DNA of 64,000 nucleotides from Triglochin maritima. Taxonomy: Eukaryota > Streptophyta > Magnoliopsida > Alismatales > Juncaginaceae. The position numbers were made by a program, and so were the translations under genes. Positions 45,813-56,818 of this stretch are shown in pieces; within the stretch, counting starts at the first letter, position 1, and each line of letters starts with the position of its first letter. The stretch lies in assembly GCA_963682175.1 (NCBI GenBank), contig OY821771.1, positions 26,618,201-26,682,200 of the forward strand, given 5' to 3'. Below the pieces are notes generated by a model that was given only the letters and a program-made list of their open reading frames with translations, was not told where the DNA came from and did not search any database.

Positions 45813-46830
45813 TGTTGCCTTTTAGGCCTAATCTATATTAAATTTGATAATTAATCAAACTAATCTTAATCAATCAACCTAATCAATGAAAGTGAGCAAA
45901 CTCAATTACATGCATTGCATAAATACTTGTATACTTGCAATCATCGTAATAGGTTGATCAAGATTCATCAAGCAAAGGAGCATTGGGACAAAGACTCAAG
46001 AATGAAGACTTGTAATCAAAGCTTTGGACAAGGAATTGTAATTTTTCAATTATTCAGTCCATAGGAAAATATGTAAACATGAGCACTAGGATTGTCCCAA
46101 CCAGGTTCGGTCGACAGAATCCACAACGTTTAACGGAAACCATCCCAGTTCGGTCCAGTGAAAACTTATCGGAATTGTCCCAATGCTCTTTAGAATTGTC
46201 CTGACGGGCGACCGAAACACCTTCGGTCGACAAAATAGCCTTGAACCATTTTTGGATTTTGCTCCAACTGTCACATTTGAATGAAGCCTTAGAGTCCATT
46301 TGACTTGTCCAATTTTGGACGACCGATTGTCTATTGGTCAACTGATTCCATCTTGGCTTTAGGCATCCAATGAGTATTTCCACATGGCATATGACTGTTA
46401 TCTTCAACCAACTTTTGAACCACAATTGCAGTGGAAAACCCACACTAACTTTGGTCATCTAAAGTGCAAACAGTCTACCAAAATTGTATTAACAGAGCCC
46501 AACCAATCTTACAGTCCACCTTGTGAGGGTGAATTGAATGTAATTCGATGAACCAAAATTCAAAAGGGAAAAATTGGAAGTAGTTACTGGAAGTTGATGA
46601 ACGGTGATCCGAACCATAGTCGGTCAACCAAATGCCTCATTCAGACCAATCCAACTATCTTGTCTCAGACTACGGTTCTATAAACGATCGGCCGAACCTG
46701 CCTCAAAACCTGCCCAAGGACAAAGCAATTCTTTCTTCTCATTAGTACATAACATCACTAACTTTCAAACATCCAGTAGAGCTTGAAGGCTTATAAATAG
46801 GGTCCTATATCTTAGTTGTCAGGACTCTTG
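45813..46830 (+). repeat. Degenerate Sirevirus-like LTR, 3' end missing
   Basis: Begins TGTTGCCTTTTAGGCC and follows the LTR order: GATCAAGATTCATC, a palindrome zone with mostly broken sites (46105-46700, for example CGGTCGACAG), then TATA (TTATAAATAGG near 46793). Sequence after about 46830 no longer matches. Confidence 0.7.
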
Positions 46831-47040
46831 AACGATGTGTTTCAAACGAACGTGGTAAATTTAAATTCTAACATTTGCATGATGTGTTTCAAAACATTTA
46901 AAACTATTAAAAGTATCAATTAGAATTAAATCAACAAAACTATCGGAAAACTCGAAAAAGACATAGAACATGACTTGTTTCGATTGTAGATGATAAACCA
47001 AAATTAATTATATAGTCTAATTATTGAAAATATGAACTAC

Positions 47041-47053
47041 ATGCTCTGATACA
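47041..47053 (-). promoter_or_regulatory. Degenerate tRNA-iMet primer-binding site
   Basis: On the minus strand TGTATCAGAGCAT, close to TGGTATCAGAGC, next to an LTR-like sequence on its right. The internal region that should lie to the left is almost entirely lost. Confidence 0.5.
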
Positions 47054-47054
47054 C

Positions 47055-49001
47055 TATAGGATTTCGTGTCCTTATGTATGTACATATCTTAAAAAAATTA
47101 ATACAACATACAAGATCGATTTCATACTTTCAACAATTTTATGTACATTACTTTGTGTTTATTCTAATATCATGCAATCCTACATATATTAAAATAAATC
47201 ATAAAGAGAGAATCATACCCAAAGGTTCTCTAAAACCTTTTGAAGATCCAGAGTCTGCGTTGACCGAAGAATCGTCCACCAATTTGCCTCTAGGTGTTCA
47301 CCAAACTCTAAACAAGATTAGAGAGAAATGAGCTAGCCAATCAATCTATAATAAGGCTTAGAATCTAGCTAATAACCCCTCTTTGAGCTCCTGAGATTCC
47401 TATCTCCTCAACTCAAAATTAATAAGAGATTTTCGTGGTGATTAGATGAGAGATTAATGAGAGAAAGAATTTTTGCATTCACATAAACAAGTAGGAGGAG
47501 GGGTCCTTTTATAGGCTCCCAAAACATCCTTATGAAGAATTATTCCTTAGTCATGATCTCTTGCTTATTCTCTCCTAAAGTTAATATCTAATTGCCACAT
47601 AAGCATCCTCTAAAACATTTAATTAAATCTGGAATTAATCCACCCATGATCTAATTAATCTCTTAAAAATTCAGGCAGAAATCGCATTGTTCGGTTGACC
47701 GAGAATTTTCTCGGTGAACCGAACCATTCGGTTTTAACACGTGTTCGGTGCACCGTGAGCTAGATGGTCGACCGAATCCGCATGAGAAAAATTCTCTGGA
47801 AAAATTCGTACGAACACGTCTTCTCTTCGGTCGACCGTTGACTCACCAAAATTTCTCCTTGAGCATAGTCATCGGATGACCGTGTCACTTTCGGTCTACC
47901 TAAAATACTCTTTCTCGGTTGACCGTTCACGCTCGGCTAAACAAACCCGATTGTCCAGGCACTCCAGACAATGTTGGTCAACCAATTGTGATTACTCGTT
48001 CCCCATTCGGTTAACTGATCCGAAGATACCCCGGTCGACCGAACCCTGAACGGTTCATCGTGTTTGACCCCGATTTTGCCTTTGTCAAATTTTGGATTTA
48101 TTTCCAACAAAATTTGATCTTTTGAGGTTTTTAGAAAATTCACATCTTATGTAATATATTATCTTATTTAATATTAAATTATTACACCCCATAATATATA
48201 AACCTCATATGATTTTATTATGATTCTAATTATGTCAATTCTCATGACATATTGATTTTACTCATTCACCACATGTGTCCTACTTTCACATCAAACCCGA
48301 CACATCATATGAACTTAAAATCAAGCCTCTTGTTTCCCAGTTTTGTGGTGTGACCTATAGGAGGATCTCAGCCAAATTGACAGAGATATTAAACACTTAA
48401 TATCTCAAACTATAAGCGGTATCTAGCTACACATTATAGTTACCCAATTAGCATAGATATCTTTGCTCCACCCGAACCAAAACACGATCCATTTAGTGAT
48501 GTAAGTGCACCACTTGTGTCCGTCCCTTGCCTCATGATATTAAGAATGTATACAAAGTAGAAATGTGTCATCTTTGTATTATATTCATTTCTTGATCTCT
48601 CTAAGCTAATTATAACTATGTAACTTAAGTCAAGTTACATTGTGCACATTATAATTTTGCTTTATCAAGGGGCCCACTAATATCATCACTCAATTAAGAG
48701 GGGAAATGATAATCGTTTGACTAGCTATCTTTTCCAGGACAAGTCATGTTTAACCAACCATTGCCTTTATCACTGCACTCATTGATAGCTTTTGACAATA
48801 ATCAAATTAAGCACTTCTTGAGTGAAAAGATGTAAGTCTCATATCTTAGGATCTAAGACACAGTAAAACATTAATGACACGAAACACAATTCCATATTGT
48901 TTTACTTGTTAGGTCTGTTCAATATATAAAAGTAATCTTTTCCTCTTTCATATACTCGTGTCGTCAATTATTTGTAGAGCTACAATAATCGATGACCAAC
49001 A
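47055..49001 (-). repeat. Sirevirus-like 5' LTR, minus strand, orphan
   Basis: On the minus strand it would run from TGTTGGTCATCG to CGAAATCCTATA. Eight or so intact CGG-N4-CCG sites lie at 47694-48050, plus several with one change. A TATA-like CCTATAAAAGG lies near 47510 (-). No TSD pairing is possible because the other end is lost. The right limit is a proposal. Confidence 0.5.
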
Positions 49002-49810
49002 CGACAATCTTATCTTGGTAATTAATGTTCCATGTTAATTACCATGATTGTGAACAACTTTTGATTTATGTAAACCATTATCTTTTAGAGCTCTACGGTT
49101 AAGGTCAAACGCCTCTTCCTAAACACTTCCAAAAGACGAATACCATAATTAAGGAACAAAATGTTTGCACATCCAATTCATTATAATTAACATATAAAAG
49201 TAAAACTTTTAGAACACATTCCTTTCAAATTGTAGTGTAGATTAGGATATATCAATTCCATTCTCCATCTTTTTTGCCGATTCAATTACGGCATTAGTTG
49301 TGAACCGAACAATCACGATTGACCCGTACTTGCTGCATCTTTACTGACGTCGTGCACTTGCGATTAATTATAACCGAATCAATCAAGTTTTTGGTGCCAT
49401 TGCCGTGGATCGTTGCTTTGTTTGGTTCGTAATTACTTATGTTTCGATTGGATTTTACGTTTTTTGAGTTGTTTCTAGAGCCTGCAGGATTAATGGATTT
49501 GTTGGAGTCTCGGGAAAAAATGGAGCATTTTTTTAATTCTTATTTCAAGACAACATCACACCCAAAAGGATAAAGTTGAGAATCCTTGCTTGAAAAAAAT
49601 TGGAGCTTGGTGAGGTGATTGGTACCCGTCGAATCGCATATTGGGCGGCCTGGTGAGGTCTTTCTTCATCTCACATCATAATTGTGCTTTGTGTTTTTGT
49701 TCATCATATTTGGAACTTGTTGTATGTTTGGTATACCATCTCTTTTGATTCCAAATCTTAAAAACAATTGCCTTTTTTGGACATAAGAACCATTTTTATA
49801 AATCATCATA

Positions 49811-51029
49811 TGTTTGGTGTGGGTTAAGTGGTCACGTTTCTGAGGAGTGTTCTTGTTCTCCTCAAGAATCATCTTGGAACAACTATTATTATCCACATTA
49901 TGACCCATATGCCAATGCATATAACCCATCATGGAGTGAGCACCAAAAATTTTCATTTGATTACCAAGATGGATTTAAGTCATGCATGTCATTTCATCCC
50001 CAACATCATCCTCTTGTTCTATTCCAAACACCATACCAATCTCAACATGTGGGCCAATGGAATGAATCTCAACATACAAATACCTAAGTCACATATTTTA
50101 ATGACCAAGAAGTGAACCTCACAATTGACCCGAGACTTGATTCCATTGAACAAACCCTTCACACATTCGTCCAATCTACTCATACTTTGATCTAGTCCAA
50201 TTTCGATTCCTTGGAAATTTTGAGAATGAAAGTGAGTCAGTTGGCACAACAATTGAGTGAATGTGAGGAGGGTGACTTTTCCTGTCACTGTGAGGACTCC
50301 CCTTCTTATATAGAACCCCCTCCACATGCAAATATTCAAAGCACAATCGTTCAAAGTCAAACTCTTATTCAATCTAAGGAACTTGAGATACCAATTCATG
50401 AATATGTGCTGGGTGTTACAAAACATGTTTAGAGTAATTATATTAACGAGTTTGAGCTTGATGTGGCACAAGGAGGTTCCTTTAATTCTTGTCATATGAC
50501 CTTTAAGTTTGTTGATCTTAGTGTTAATTCCTACAAGGACCAACCTTATATTGAGGAGGAGCATCTCCCCAACACTCCCATATTATTTGGACCGAGTGAC
50601 TCTTCCTCGCTCGGACACACTTTTGGTCTTCATGAGACTCATAAGGTGCATCACAAGGAGGTCTTTTATGAAAATATGGAGAGTGTTTGTAGGTCCTTGA
50701 AGGATATTATAGGTGATAGACCCACTTTATGTAAGGTTGGTGTGTCAGTTTCTTCCTATGATGTTACTAGACCCATTCTGACACACCAACCAATTGGTTG
50801 GAGAGTATGGATAGATGATCATGTGTATAATACGGCAATGGAAAAAGAGAAATTCCCATTCCCGCACCCCAACCAATCAGTGGGAAGGTTCGAGTTTTGT
50901 GAGTTTGACTATTTGACACGCATGTCTCCATGTTGGGTTCACGAACCTTTCCACATATCTATTAGTGAGACGTACGTGGGGTTCGACATGAGTATCTTAG
51001 CCACACGTGGTCTCATGTTCCCATTCTAG
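49811..51029 (+). pseudogene. Zinc-knuckle ORF remnant, homologue of 38150-39640
   Basis: One continuous frame with stops at about 50086 (TAA), 50192 (TAG) and 50430 (TAG) and no frameshift. Shared landmarks in order: CGLSGHVSEEC (first Cys of the knuckle lost; VWC replaces CDCC), SIEQTLHTFVQSTHT, VSQLAQQLSECEEGDFS, PPPHANIQSTIVQSQT, DIIGDRPTLC, THQPIGWRVWIDDH, and the end ILATRGLMFPF. The C-terminal 188 codons (50463-51029) are open. Conservation is strongest at GWRVWIDDH and MFPF. Confidence 0.7.
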
Positions 51030-51112
51030 GTGCATTGAACTTATGTAATAGGAGCATACTCTTCTTGTAAATATGATTAAATATCAAAACCAAAAGTACA
51101 AAAGACAAAATG

Positions 51113-51136
51113 AAATAATAATAATAATAATAATAA
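51113..51136. repeat. (AAT)n microsatellite
   Basis: Eight AAT units after the ORF remnant, in a position similar to the (TA)n of the younger copy. Confidence 0.9.
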
Positions 51137-51916
51137 TGAGATAACCACATGAATATTGTATTGTTTTGCCCCAACCTTACGAACTTGGGCGGTGATGGGT
51201 TCCCATTTTGGGATCCATCCATTCTAATGTGGTTGTTTGTTTCTCTCCCTTCGTTTCATAGGTGCAAAGTGTAAGGAATTTTCTTTATGTGCTTAAACCT
51301 TGGTGAGATCTTTTCTACTTATGCATGTCATGTAGGTCATATTTACCATACATTGTGGACAATGCATGAAGTAAGTGTGGGGGTGCTTTACGTGTGTATA
51401 TAGTCGAGTTTTTTTATTTTATTATCTTTTGTTTGCATTGTTAGGGTCATGATAGTGTGCCGCAATTTACATTGATATATTTGTTGTATCATGATCCTTG
51501 GGTGACTTGTCTTATTTTGCTTGCCTAGTGCTTTATTTTTCATTTCCTTCAAAATCTTCATGTGTTTGCGAAAGAAAAAGTTTTGTGGGTTTTGTGTTTG
51601 TTTAGCATGTACAAAATAGTTAAGAGGCAAGCTCAACGGAAGGTAATGAAGTTGGCTCGTTTAGTAAACAGGAAGCTCCCAAAATTGGCTTAAACATGAT
51701 GCAAGAAGGATTTGTCCTTTGAACTCAAGTCTGTGGCAGTTTTAATTTTTAAATCACAAAAAAACATAACAATGGCTCCAAGCCTCCAACTTCCTAACCA
51801 AGGCACGTGTAAGTCTCCTTCGAGAGACACTGATGTCCTGCAAATGACACGGTCCGTCAGAGAGACGGTTGTCCTATTAAAGGTGTGTTAACACTTAACA
51901 TGACTCAAATTTTTGT

Positions 51917-52637
51917 TGGCCATTGGGAGTCATAATGAAAGGACACAAGTTTCCATTATGCCATTATGGTATGCCAAGAGACTCAACCTTTCATTACAAC
52001 ATCTATATAATCATAGGTTGTATTGTATTCTATTCATAATTCCTAAATCCTAAACCCTATTTCATTCGTAGTCCGAGTTGTTAATTCGATCCACCAAAAA
52101 TAATGGTCTTCCAACATAATTACATCAACGACTACTCTAGTGATGAAGATGAGTACATAACTGGTGGACCAATATGGGGAGGCTCTCCCATCGTTGAAAT
52201 ATCGGGAGTTTCACGTCTACCCTATTTCACATGTAGGTGTGGTTTCAAGGCAACGAAGTTGTGCATCAATATAGTGATGTGTGTCTGTGTTTTCTCTGAT
52301 ATGTATGGTGTTTGTCAGTATCAATATAATAGTTTTGTGTATTATAAATAGATCTATGATATGATTTGTAATAATCTGAATTTTATTTTTGGTTGTATGA
52401 AACTTTAATATTAAATAACGTATGTAACAATATAACTTTATTGGTTTATGCGAGAAATCCATTAAAAAGGTCATATCACATCTAGAAGTGTATAATTACA
52501 AAATCTATGAATTGAACACACTACAACCTATGATTTTGTAGGTCGTGTAATGAAAGGTTGTGTCATGTCACTGCTGTCATAAACGTATGAGATTGGAGAG
52601 AGTAATCTGATTTTGTGTCTTTTCATTATGGCTACGT
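51917..52637. mobile_element. Small transposon with about 115-bp terminal inverted repeats
   Basis: 51917-52031 and 52509-52637 are inverse copies: CATAATGAAAGGACACAA, CAACCTTTCATTACA and AATCATAGGTTGTATTG on the left recur reversed on the right. Long inverted arms suggest a MULE-like non-autonomous element. TSDs were not found. Arm-like single copies occur at 53305-53420, 53762-53850 and 62340-62450. Confidence 0.55.
52103..52351 (+). CDS. Hypothetical ORF inside the long-inverted-repeat element
   Basis: 82 codons from MVFQHNYINDYSSDEDEY, following a leader-like AACCCTATTTCATTCG stretch. The segment PYFTCRCGFKATKL resembles the first half of a GRF-type zinc finger (CxCG), common in plant captured gene fragments, but the rest of the finger is absent. 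The frame may leave the real exon after about residue 52. Possibly a captured first exon. Confidence 0.3.
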   Translation: MVFQHNYINDYSSDEDEYITGGPIWGGSPIVEISGVSRLPYFTCRCGFKATKLCINIVMCVCVFSDMYGVCQYQYNSFVYYK

Positions 52638-52739
52638 TTTGTTCCTTAATAATGATGCATACCATGTCAGATTATATGGTAATGGCCGACATGCAATCTA
52701 CTTTCTTGGGTGGTACCCTATACCCACCCCGTCTAAAAC

Positions 52740-53850
52740 CCAACTTGGGTATAACGTTTCATAAGATTTAAAGCACGAATTTGTCCTTTAAACTAATGTT
52801 TGTCCATTAAAATGCGGGAATGTCCTCTACAGGACTGATTTGTCTTTTAAAGCACATGTATGTCCTTGAAAGTTATTGAAACTTGAAAGAGTCCTTAACA
52901 ACAACCTACCCTCAAACATACAACTATGTCTTTAAAAAATGATGCTAAACTTTAAACCTCAAGTCTGCCCTTCAAAGCACGAGTCTGTTGCTGAATGAGG
53001 TATTTCGGAGGTGGAGATGTACGTACTTGTTCTGTAGTTCGTGTAGCACGTTTGGATGGACCGAAATGGGTTCGATCAATCGTTGATAATTCAAATTCCA
53101 ACCATAAACATTCAGAAGGGAAAAAATGTGCAAGGATAATGGATTCCAAATTTCCAAAAAGAGCACAAAAATCCTATTTTTTCAAAGGATACTTACATAC
53201 TTTAAAGGACACTAAAATCCTTTCTCAAGGAACCTGGAAAAGTGGATATGGATTCCCACTTACATCACCGAGGTAAGATGTCCCTTCTCGCCTCTAGATT
53301 AAGATCTATGAATTAAATGCAATACAACCTGTGATATTGCAGGCCTGAAATGACTAATTAATGAAAGGTTGTGTCTTGTCATAATAAACCCAAAAAGGTT
53401 ATGCTATAGTTTTTGACACTACTTAAGAACCCACCAAATCCATGAGCTTTGCTATCATTTTTTGATCCTTTTCATTTCTCAACATTTGTGGTCGGAAACG
53501 AAAAGCAACGAAAATCTTTCAGGTACGCGGACGATCGAACTGCGTTTGATGCACCGAATACCTTAAATAGAATCTCCATTTTGGACAACCAAAATGCATT
53601 TGATCACTAAGGGTTATCCTTGGAAACTCAAGTTTGTCCTTCAAATTCGAAGGAATGTGTCCTTTAAACTCGAATGAATCCTCAAATAAGAAGCTCATTC
53701 TTTTGAAGGATATTTTGTTTATCATTATCTGATGTATATCCCCTCACTGCACAAGAAGAACTATGAATGAGACACACTACAGACTATGTAAATGTAATGA
53801 AAGGTCGTGTTTTTCCTATCATAATGAAACCCAATAGGGATATGCTATAG
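52740..53850 (+). repeat. Dispersed repeat rich in TGTCCTTTAAA words, copy 1
   Basis: TGTCCTTTAAA or one-base variants recur roughly every 25 bases (52780-52980), followed by a common segment with GATGCTAAACTTT and an arm-like AACCT(A/G)TGATATTG block. Homologous to 61790-62475, with 53480-53525 matching 63549-63595. Confidence 0.7.
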
Positions 53851-54379
53851 TTTTTTGACACTGAGAGGTAGTTGAGTAATGTCTATAATTTTCTATCTTC
53901 TCAAACATGATATTTACAAATGATTAAAATATATTTTAGAAATTTAATCTAGCAAGATTTATTCTCATGGTTAATCTTTATAGTTTTATGGTATAATTTT
54001 GTAATATATTGTCATGGTACTTTAAGACACTCATATAGATTAACATTTTAAAATATGATTTAGTGTTTTTGTTAATTAATTTTTGTAATTATGGATGGCA
54101 AAGGGAAATTGAGGGAAAATATTTCCTTTTCTATGGATTCCACAAAAACACAGGAAATTTTGACGTAATATGGGCTTTCGTTTGGATTTTAAACGACAAT
54201 TTTTACTTGAATCACAGAAATTACACTGGATATTCTTGTATGAGTTTTTTAATTTTATTTATTACAATTCTTTTCATTCATGAAATTGTGTTGATAAGCG
54301 TTTCAGAGTAGAAGATAAAGATCATTCTAAAAGTACAATTTCAATTAATTTAAATCTTCAGGTTACGTACACCAACAAC
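53851..54379. other. No gene recognised
   Basis: AT-rich. The open frame 54063-54311 is hydrophobic and unrecognised. Confidence 0.4.
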
Positions 54380-54835
54380 AAAATCAGAGAGATGACAACA
54401 ACAACTTGTGCAAAAGAACGAGACTGAATTCCATGTCCAAGAGCCATGTCTTGATTGACTGCTTCAAAAGTGTTTGGAGAAAATTAGAAGGGTTTAGAAT
54501 AACAGAAACATTGTCTTCATCTCGGTAGGTTGGTATGCAGGAATGTCGTTTGGACGGAAACAAAATGAGAAAACATATTTTAATTGTACAAAAAACTATA
54601 CTGAATTCCATGTCTATGATCCCTTGTATTGACTTTCTCCATTAGAATGGGCTCGGTGTTATTGGTTTGCAGGAAAATGGTTTTAGAAAACAAACAGTTA
54701 GATGACAACATAAATTGCCACTTGTGCAAAAAATCATGTCTAGGACTCCAGGAACCCTTCATAAAAAGTGGCGGTACATTGGTATGCAGGAAGATGGTTT
54801 TGAGTTTTGACGAAACTATTCCAGCAAACCAATCT
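54380..54835 (+). repeat. Degenerate tandem repeat, period about 120-135
   Basis: TTGGTATGCAGGAA(G/A)ATGG-like words at about 54530, 54662 and 54778, with GACAACA...CTTGTGCAAAA at 54393 and 54704 and CTGAATTCCATGTC at 54424 and 54600. Units are diverged and non-coding. Confidence 0.6.
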
Positions 54836-55136
54836 AATTAACACATATTAGTTTTCTAGCAAAGGCAATCTAACATCAAAAGGGTTTTCTAGCAACTCAA
54901 TTTAACATCAAAAGGATTTTTTTAAGAAAACCAAATCCATTGTAAGTGAGTGCTCAAATGATATGTCGCCTGTAAGAGAACCAGATATACAATTAAGCTC
55001 CATAGTCAGTTGTCTTCTCGCCAGCGTCTGGTGGATTATGTCTACCTAGGGTCCTCCGATTATATAATCCTCATCCTCAATGGAGTATTGATCATTGTAC
55101 TGTTGGAAGGTCATTTCTTTGTGATGGAAATGAACT
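54836..55136. other. Spacer, no gene seen
   Basis: AT-rich; a short direct repeat AACATCAAAAGG occurs at about 54871 and 54902. Confidence 0.4.
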
Positions 55137-55495
55137 GAAATCGTAAGACCCGCTCTCCTACTTTAATAAAGTCATATTTCATCTTTATACTTGCTTATGT
55201 GTTATTTGTGTGTTTGATGTATGTTTTGAGGTTCCAGGAAGTTCCCTTCCGGGGAAAAGTTTCCTTTTTGGGTGAGTAAAATCGACTCCTAAGCAGGTGC
55301 GACTCATAGGGTAGGTTTGCAATTGATTCACTCAATCAGGTCGGTCGGGTGCATATTGCTTGTGAAATTCGGCACTTGCTTAGGTTGGGGCGTGTAGGGC
55401 TGACTAGATAGAGGAGGATGATGTGGCATCCTAGTCAGCAATGGAGGATCTTTGTTTATTTGCAAACATTTGAATTGTGAGGATTTTGGCAAGTA

Positions 55496-55852
55496 ATGAT
55501 GGTGCATTATTTTGCATTCAAGCCTTTCATTTTCTCATTGTTGTTTGAAACAAAACCCACCCCTCTCCAGCCATCCCCTAACCCTTCTCCCTACTTCTCC
55601 TTTACGAAACTACCAAGCACCCTCTCCCCTCCAGCGACTTGGTGGCCAGCAGCTCCGGCGAAGCACAACTCTGAAGCAATGTCGATTAGGCGCACACCGG
55701 AGTCGACGGACCACGAAAGCAATGCGGAACCTCGCAAGAATCGGGCGTTGAACAACTCTGGATTCGGAGATAGGAAATCGCCGGAGAGGGACGGTTTTCG
55801 TAGAGAGATGATGGGAAATAAGACGTTTATATTCAGGAGGAAACCGTCATAA
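55496..55852 (+). other. Open frame of unknown significance
   Basis: 118 codons. The second half (from an internal Met at 55679) is polar and basic (SIRRTPEST, KSPERDGFRREM, FIFRRKPS). The first half overlaps solo-LTR sequence. It may be chance, or part of the Copia LTR end. No family recognised. Confidence 0.2.
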
Positions 55853-55879
55853 TATATATATATATGTATTTATTCTTGT

Positions 55880-56258
55880 AACCGTCAAGGACTTAATTGC
55901 AAAAACAATTATCTTGAGGTCCAAAAATAAATACACCCATCACCCTGAGGCTAAAGCCTCTAATTTCCCCCGAATCCCCCGCTGCCATGTCACGCCACGC
56001 CTCGCCACGCCCCGGACCGGGACGGGACGAGCGCGCGCGTGCGTTTGTGGAGAATTCTCTCCTCCTCTCTTTCCACCTACAAAGTGACAAGTGAATAGTA
56101 TGTTTATCAACATCCTTCAACTTGTTAGCTTTACCAATGTGGGACTAAAAGTGAGGTGAGCACATGGCACATGGGGCAATAGTTCTCATCTTTATCTCAA
56201 CATTGGATTTCTTCAATTGAACTATTCATGGGCCTAGCCCAAACTCAATAATCCAACA
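55880..56258 (-). repeat. 3' LTR of the decayed Copia (inner limit approximate)
   Basis: Shared with 59907-60177 from CAAAAATAAATAC onward; a GC-rich CACGCC block (55980-56045) is mostly missing from the other LTR. Confidence 0.65.
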
Positions 56259-56818
56259 ATCCCCCACAAATCCATTGTTGATCGAGCGACCAAACCTTGC
56301 AGCCTAGTACTTTTAGTAATGGTACCTTTCGGGTTTGAACCACGACCTGAGTCCTTCAACTTTACCCCCACAGGAACTAAGTGAAAGGAAGTCTTGAACT
56401 TGAACCTTTTGTGTGGAGATGTCCATTGAGAACAACACTAAGCAGGTTATGCTGCAATCTACAGGGTTGATGTTTTACGGCCATACATCCGTATCCTGTT
56501 TCATGAATGCTTTCAAGGAATGACCCCCATTCCTCTAATTGCGGCCACACAATTGCATTCACATAGTTGGGCTTCTCCAAAGATGCATTGCTAACATCTT
56601 GTCTCAAAGACTTGAACCCATTCAGAGTCTATACTCTTACTAAACTTGCAGTTTCAGCAACATATCCATTCTTTGGGGTATTGACACAGATACAATGTAT
56701 GACCTACAATGTATCACCAATGAGTTGCACTTGACTCACTCAAGAACTTGTTATTACCGCATTGAACCAACTTCGTGGGATCTCCACTTAGATTGGTTGG
56801 GTTGCCATTCTAGATTAG

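Larger units (their letters stand above)
49390..51710 (+). mobile_element. Second, older pol-less Gypsy-type element (truncated)
   Basis: Primer site TGGTGCCATTGCCGTGGA (49390-49407, three mismatches to the tRNA-Asp site), preceded by GACCCGTACTTGC and GTGCACTTGCG as in the 36.8-kb copy. Then a short leader, the zinc-knuckle ORF remnant and the conserved AATGCATGAAGTAAGTGTGG tail. LTR limits to the left are unclear, and the right end breaks into other repeats near 51710. Confidence 0.7.

Noticed and set aside
55608..55612. ACTAC as a target-site duplication of the Copia element (matching 60178-60182)
   Set aside because: Similarity to the other solo LTR continues across 55608 to about 55650, so the Copia end must lie further right.
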